Shown piece by piece: positions 60,307 to 64,000 of a stretch of DNA of 64,000 nt (its first letter is position 1; the number at the start of each line of letters is the position of its first letter). Location of the stretch: the NCBI RefSeq assembly GCF_034180645.1, contig NZ_JAXFNY010000010.1, positions 62,001 to 126,000 on the forward strand. The letters are read 5' to 3'. The position numbers were made by a program, and so were the translations under genes. The notes beneath the pieces were generated by a model. That model saw nothing but the letters and a program-made list of their open reading frames with translations. It was not told where the DNA came from and did no database searches. This DNA comes from Mobiluncus sp034180645. GTDB lineage: Bacteria; Actinomycetota; Actinomycetes; Actinomycetales; Actinomycetaceae.

Positions 60307-61296
60307 TTAACCTTGGGCTTGGATAGCGGTAATGATGATGGTGTTGATGATGTCATCCACGGTGGCTCCGCGCGACAAGTCGTTGACCGGGGCGTTTAGC
60401 CCTTGCAAGATGGGTCCTACCGCCAGCGCGCCGCTGGTGCGCTGCACTGCTTTGTAGGTGATGTTTCCGGCATCGAGATCCGGAAAGATGAACGTGTTTG
60501 CGTGTCCGGCAACGGGGGATTGGGGAGCTTTTTTGGCAGCTACTGACTCGACTACCGCGGCATCGAACTGGAGCGGACCATCGATAGCTACTTCCGGGGC
60601 GGCGGCCTGAGCTTTCGCGGTGGCATCCCTGACCAGGTCAACCAGTGGACCCGAGCCGGAGTCAATCGTGGAATAGGACAACATGGCAACTTTCGGTTCC
60701 AAGCCAAACTGAGCTGCGGTCTGGGCCGAAACAACCGCGATGTCCGCCAGCTGCGCAGCGTCCGGGGAAATCGTGACCGCGCAATCCGAATACACGTCAC
60801 AGTGGTCATCGAAAACCATGAGGAAAGCTCCCGAAACCAATTTCACTCCCGGCTGGGTCTTAATGACTTGCAGTGCGGGTCGAATGGTGTGGGCGGTAGT
60901 GTGGGCCGCTCCAGACACCATTCCGTCGGCGTCGCCGCAGACAATCATCATGGTGCCAAAGAAAGAAATATCTTTCAAAGTTTCCTTTGCCTTGGCTTCG
61001 TCCATGCCCTTGTGCGAGCGCAGCTCCACCAGTTTAGCGGTGTAGCGGGCCAGCTTTTCAGCATCGTCGAGGGAGACGATTTCGGCCGCGGAGAGATCCA
61101 ACCCGAGCGCGGAGGCTCTAGCCTGGACGGTGTCCTGGTCTCCCAGCAGAACCAAGTTAGCAATGCCCTTCTGGAGGATGTGTGCGGCAGCTTTTAAGAT
61201 GCGCTCATCGTCAGATTCTGGCAGCACGATTCGTTTCCGGTTTAAAGCAGCTTTTTTAGCCAGTTTGTTGAGGAATGAGGCTTTGAAGTCGCTCAT
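60307..61296 (-). CDS. pta: Phosphate acetyltransferase
   Basis: Converts acetyl-CoA and phosphate to acetyl phosphate. KRIVLPESDDERILKAAAHIL near residue 20, GMVSGAAHTTAHTIRPALQ and NTFIFPDLDAGNITYKAVQR near the C-terminus are family motifs. The short form (329 aa) has no N-terminal regulatory domain. ATG 61296 with TTGGAGCTGGAC before it is preferred to a TTG at 61308. It is first in the pta-ackA operon. Confidence 0.95.
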   Translation of the reverse strand: MSDFKASFLNKLAKKAALNRKRIVLPESDDERILKAAAHILQKGIANLVLLGDQDTVQARASALGLDLSAAEIVSLDDAEKLARYTAKLVELRSHKGMDEAKAKETLKDISFFGTMMIVCGDADGMVSGAAHTTAHTIRPALQVIKTQPGVKLVSGAFLMVFDDHCDVYSDCAVTISPDAAQLADIAVVSAQTAAQFGLEPKVAMLSYSTIDSGSGPLVDLVRDATAKAQAAAPEVAIDGPLQFDAAVVESVAAKKAPQSPVAGHANTFIFPDLDAGNITYKAVQRTSGALAVGPILQGLNAPVNDLSRGATVDDIINTIIITAIQAQG

Positions 61297-61496
61297 GTCC
61301 AGCTCCAATTCTTTTCTCAGGGTTTTGAAAGCCCGATGAAATCAGGCTAACTCTAACGATAATCCTACTAACGTTTTTCGCTGAGGGGTTTAACTTTTGA
61401 ATCGGTAATCCGTGAAAACCTGACCAGAGAACAGTGTCGGGGTGTAGCCTTAAAAAATCTGTGCAAGCCAGCTGACATATTCAGAAAGGAAGCCGC

Positions 61497-63749
61497 ATGT
61501 CCGGTCGTGTGACTCTGCCTATTGAGAACGGAATGGATGATGAAATCCGCCAGATAGCCAAGCTTTGGGGAGCTGACGCGGTACGTAACTCAGATGGAAC
61601 AAAGCTGCCCCCCATCACTTCTGAACTTGGGGCGAAGGTGTACGAAACCTACTTCGTGGGACGCGGAGACAATGAGTGGGCTTATGCCCATCCCCAGGAT
61701 AGGCCACAAATTTTCCTGATGAGTCAACGTTGCCCCGCTTTAGGCGATGAACCGCTGCATATCTCTGTCATGGATGGTTACCTGGATAAACAGGTTGAGC
61801 CGGATGTTCAAGCTGACCTCCAGCGTTACTGGCAGGTGATTGATCGCACCACCGGGGAAACCCTCCCTTCTGAAAAATGGAGTTTGGCAGGAAAGGGAGC
61901 GGACACCCAGGTGCGCATTGAAAAACCTGCAGTTGGGCACGTTTATACGGTAGACTTCCTGGCTTGGCAAAACTGGGATCCGGTGCAAATGTATAACTAC
62001 ATCACGAATCACTGGGAGGACGATCCTCAGCGGATTCGCGAACAGCCCTACGATATCCGCAACCCAGAAACTTGGAAATATGCCCAAGCCCACATGGATA
62101 AATGGTTAAAAGACCATCCCCATGTGGATGTGGTGCGATTTACGACCTTTTTCTATCAGTTCACCTTGGTCTTTAACAATCGAGAAAAAGAAAAAATGGT
62201 CGATTGGTTTGGCTATCTCGGATCTGTATCGAAGCCAGCCTTGGCTGAGTTTGCAGCCAAATACGGGTATGAGCTAACTCCCGAAGATTTTGTTGACCAG
62301 GGCTATTACAACTCGCCCTTCCGGCTGCCTCGCATGCAATTCCTCAATTGGATGGAATTCCTGGGTGAATTCGTCACTGAGCGGGCGCGCATTACGGTGG
62401 ACAAAGCCCACCAGGCCGGCAAGGAAGCCATGATGTTTCTGGGAGATCATTGGATTGGAACCGAACCCTACGGGGATGATTTTCCTTCCATAGGTTTGGA
62501 CGCGGTCGTGGGTTCGGTTGGCTCGGCGGCGACTTGCCGAATGATTTCGGATATTCCCGGTGTTCGCTACCACGAGGGACGTTTCCTGCCCTACTTTTTC
62601 CCGGATGTGTTTTTCGAGGGAGCTGACCCCGTTCCCGAGCTAGAGGCGCGCTGGTCACAGGCTCGGCGTGCTATTGTGCGTAATCCTTTGGACAGAATGG
62701 GATATGGAGGTTACCTGTCCCTGCCGGTGAAATTCCCGAAGTTTGTTCAGCGAGTCTCTGAAATAACCGATGAATTCCGCTCACTGCATGAGGTGAGTGG
62801 GGGAGCCAAGCCAGCGGTGTCCACGATTAAAGTCGCGGTATTAAACGCTTGGGGTAAAAAGCGCTCGTGGATGACATCGATGGTGGCGCACGCCAAGCCC
62901 TATTTCCAAACTTATGCCTATGAAGGCGTGTTGGAATCACTGGCGGGACTGCCCTTTGCTGTGAGTTTTATTAACTTTGACGATGTGTTGCGCGGAGCTC
63001 TCGATGACGTTGATGTGGTGATTAATGCCGGTCAGGCAAACACAGCATTTTCGGGGGGCGATTACTGGGCCAGACCCGAAATTTCCGCTCGGATTCGTGA
63101 GTTTGTTGCTGGTGGTGGCGGTTTCATCGGTGTCGGTCAGCCCAGTGCGTGTTTCGTGGCGGGAAGTGGAACGTTCTTCCAGTTGAGCGATGTTCTGGGG
63201 GTGGATCAGGAAGTAGGGTGGACTCTGTCTACGGACAGGTACGTTAACGTAGCGGATACTCACTTCATCATCGAGGGCTTTGACGCTTTGGATCAACGTA
63301 GCCGAGGTCGAGGCTTGAAAGAGTTTAACGTGCTTGAACTGGAACCTCAGCCTCAACCTGGACCAGAACAAGCTTTACTTGATATTGGTCCCGGAGTCGG
63401 AAGTATCGTTCCTACCGGTGCTGAAATCCTGCAGTTTATAGACGGTTCAGTTGACTTGGGTGTTCACGAATATGGTCAGGGCAGAGCAGTTTACTTTGCG
63501 GGGTTGCCCTATAACAGTGTGAACTCGCGATTGTTGCATCGGGCGATTTATTGGGCTGGTCATGGGGAACAGCGAATTACCGAGAACTACCTGGCTGACA
63601 AGCCTGAGGTAGAGGTCGCCTTTTATCCTGAGGTTCACAAGGTCTTCGTGTATAACAACTCTGACACTGAGCAAACCGTTAAGGTGATGGGGGCAAATCC
63701 TCTCCAAGTTACTCTGGGGGCGCGAGCATCTCGCTGGGAAACTGTTTAA
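61497..63749 (+). CDS. lnpA: 1,3-beta-galactosyl-N-acetylhexosamine phosphorylase (GH112, lacto-N-biose phosphorylase)
   Basis: Phosphorolyses galacto-N-biose and lacto-N-biose, disaccharides from mucin and milk glycans, to galactose 1-phosphate and an N-acetylhexosamine. The N-terminal GRVTLPIENGMDDEI, the segment DVVRFTTFFYQFTLVFN and FLGDHWIGTEPYGDDFPSIGLDAVVGSVG match the GH112 TIM barrel; NAGQANTAFSGGDYW and GHGEQRITENYLADKPEVE are in the following domains. The length of 750 aa is normal. GAAAGGAAGCCGC precedes the ATG. A sugar-binding lipoprotein gene follows at once, presumably for the same disaccharides. Confidence 0.92.
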   Translation: MSGRVTLPIENGMDDEIRQIAKLWGADAVRNSDGTKLPPITSELGAKVYETYFVGRGDNEWAYAHPQDRPQIFLMSQRCPALGDEPLHISVMDGYLDKQVEPDVQADLQRYWQVIDRTTGETLPSEKWSLAGKGADTQVRIEKPAVGHVYTVDFLAWQNWDPVQMYNYITNHWEDDPQRIREQPYDIRNPETWKYAQAHMDKWLKDHPHVDVVRFTTFFYQFTLVFNNREKEKMVDWFGYLGSVSKPALAEFAAKYGYELTPEDFVDQGYYNSPFRLPRMQFLNWMEFLGEFVTERARITVDKAHQAGKEAMMFLGDHWIGTEPYGDDFPSIGLDAVVGSVGSAATCRMISDIPGVRYHEGRFLPYFFPDVFFEGADPVPELEARWSQARRAIVRNPLDRMGYGGYLSLPVKFPKFVQRVSEITDEFRSLHEVSGGAKPAVSTIKVAVLNAWGKKRSWMTSMVAHAKPYFQTYAYEGVLESLAGLPFAVSFINFDDVLRGALDDVDVVINAGQANTAFSGGDYWARPEISARIREFVAGGGGFIGVGQPSACFVAGSGTFFQLSDVLGVDQEVGWTLSTDRYVNVADTHFIIEGFDALDQRSRGRGLKEFNVLELEPQPQPGPEQALLDIGPGVGSIVPTGAEILQFIDGSVDLGVHEYGQGRAVYFAGLPYNSVNSRLLHRAIYWAGHGEQRITENYLADKPEVEVAFYPEVHKVFVYNNSDTEQTVKVMGANPLQVTLGARASRWETV

Positions 63750-63801
63750 ATTTTCCAGAAACCCTACCCAAGCGGGCACAAACTATGGTTATATTAATCT
63801 G

Positions 63802-63816
63802 TGGTTACCTTAACCA
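63802..63816 (+). promoter_or_regulatory. Palindromic operator-like site before the sugar-binding protein gene
   Basis: TGGTTA (63802-63807) and TAACCA (63811-63816) form a palindrome with a three-base centre, 33 bases before the start codon, in an A+T-rich stretch suitable for a promoter. A ROK- or LacI-type sugar repressor site is plausible. Confidence 0.4.
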
Positions 63817-63849
63817 TGCTCCAAGATAACCGAGGAAGGTAGATTAAAT

Positions 63850-64000
63850 ATGCAATTAACGTCTAAACTGCGTTTCGCTGCGGTTTTTGCGGGTGTTGGT
63901 GCACTAGCTCTGACTGGTCTCACCGCGTGCTCGTCCGGAGGGGATGCAAAGGGGGGCAACACGGATGCTTCCGGTGAACCGGTAAAGATTAAATATCTGC
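63850..64000 (+). CDS. Sugar ABC transporter substrate-binding lipoprotein, 3'-truncated by window edge
   Basis: The first 50 residues show a signal peptide with lipobox LTGLTAC (lipidated Cys27) followed by a Ser/Gly/Asp-rich linker and the start of a mature domain (VKIKYL), typical of binding proteins anchored to the membrane. GAGGAAGGTAG precedes the ATG at 63850. Directly after the GH112 phosphorylase gene, the likely ligands are galacto-N-biose and lacto-N-biose; this is inferred from context only. Confidence 0.8.
   Translation, partial: MQLTSKLRFAAVFAGVGALALTGLTACSSGGDAKGGNTDASGEPVKIKYL

Noticed and set aside
1..64000. CRISPR arrays, rRNA operons, origin of replication
   Set aside because: No regularly spaced repeats, no 16S/23S-like sequence and no DnaA-box clusters were seen on reading through.

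Overview
The window reads as chromosomal DNA of an actinobacterium. The main pointers are a prokaryotic ubiquitin-like protein (Pup) ligation locus, a single-chain cytochrome b SdhC next to SdhA and SdhB, the dgt-dnaG pair, class I glycyl-tRNA synthetase of the alpha2 type, and moderate G+C with strong Shine-Dalgarno sites. Together with succinate/acetate fermentation genes, a class I (Fe-S) fumarase and a lacto-N-biose phosphorylase, this fits a host-associated anaerobe of the Actinomycetaceae. Mobiluncus is my best guess from gene content alone; it is an inference, not a database match.

Layout. 0-4.1 kb: alr (cut by the window edge), tsaE, a membrane protein, tsaB and rimI. 4.3-7.9 kb: sdhCAB/frdCAB. 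7.9-12.0 kb: an AGAT-like amidinotransferase behind an unusually structured leader, followed by two transporters. 12.2-17.2 kb: arc/mpa, dop, pup and pafA, with no 20S proteasome genes among them. 17.3-21.7 kb: a tetR gene and a MEMO1-AMMECR1 fusion gene that look as if they once overlapped tail to tail. They are now separated by a 2.4 kb insert of foreign composition bounded by 53-bp direct repeats. 22-27.6 kb: a eukaryotic-type double-domain phosphofructokinase, pgi and mdh. 28.2-31.6 kb: a sugar ABC transporter. 31.7-35.0 kb: an accessory patch with a drug-resistance-type UvrA paralogue, a serine-recombinase remnant and a Doc/RHH toxin-antitoxin pair. 35.2-41.0 kb: an uncharacterised minus-strand operon (SCP2-like protein, class III aminotransferase, split transketolase, second SCP2-like protein, VOC protein). 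41.3-51 kb: glyS, dus, two unknown small genes, dgt, dnaG, aroD and a DUF4143 ATPase. 51.2-56.4 kb: fumarase and a three-subunit transhydrogenase. 56.4-61.3 kb: an MFS exporter with its MarR regulator, then ackA and pta. 61.5-64 kb: GH112 phosphorylase and the start of a sugar-binding lipoprotein gene.

How it fits together. Malate dehydrogenase, class I fumarase and the menaquinone-type succinate dehydrogenase/fumarate reductase make up the reductive branch from oxaloacetate to succinate. Pta-AckA gives acetate and ATP, PFK and Pgi feed glycolysis, and PntAB balances NADH and NADPH. GH112 phosphorylase with its neighbouring binding protein, and the other ABC importer, supply sugars.

The strongest candidates for something undescribed are the 53-bp-repeat island with two unknown genes (17.9-20.3 kb), the aminotransferase/split-transketolase/SCP2 operon (35.2-41.0 kb), and the structured leader of the amidinotransferase gene (8.0-8.2 kb). 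No rRNA, tRNA or CRISPR array was seen.
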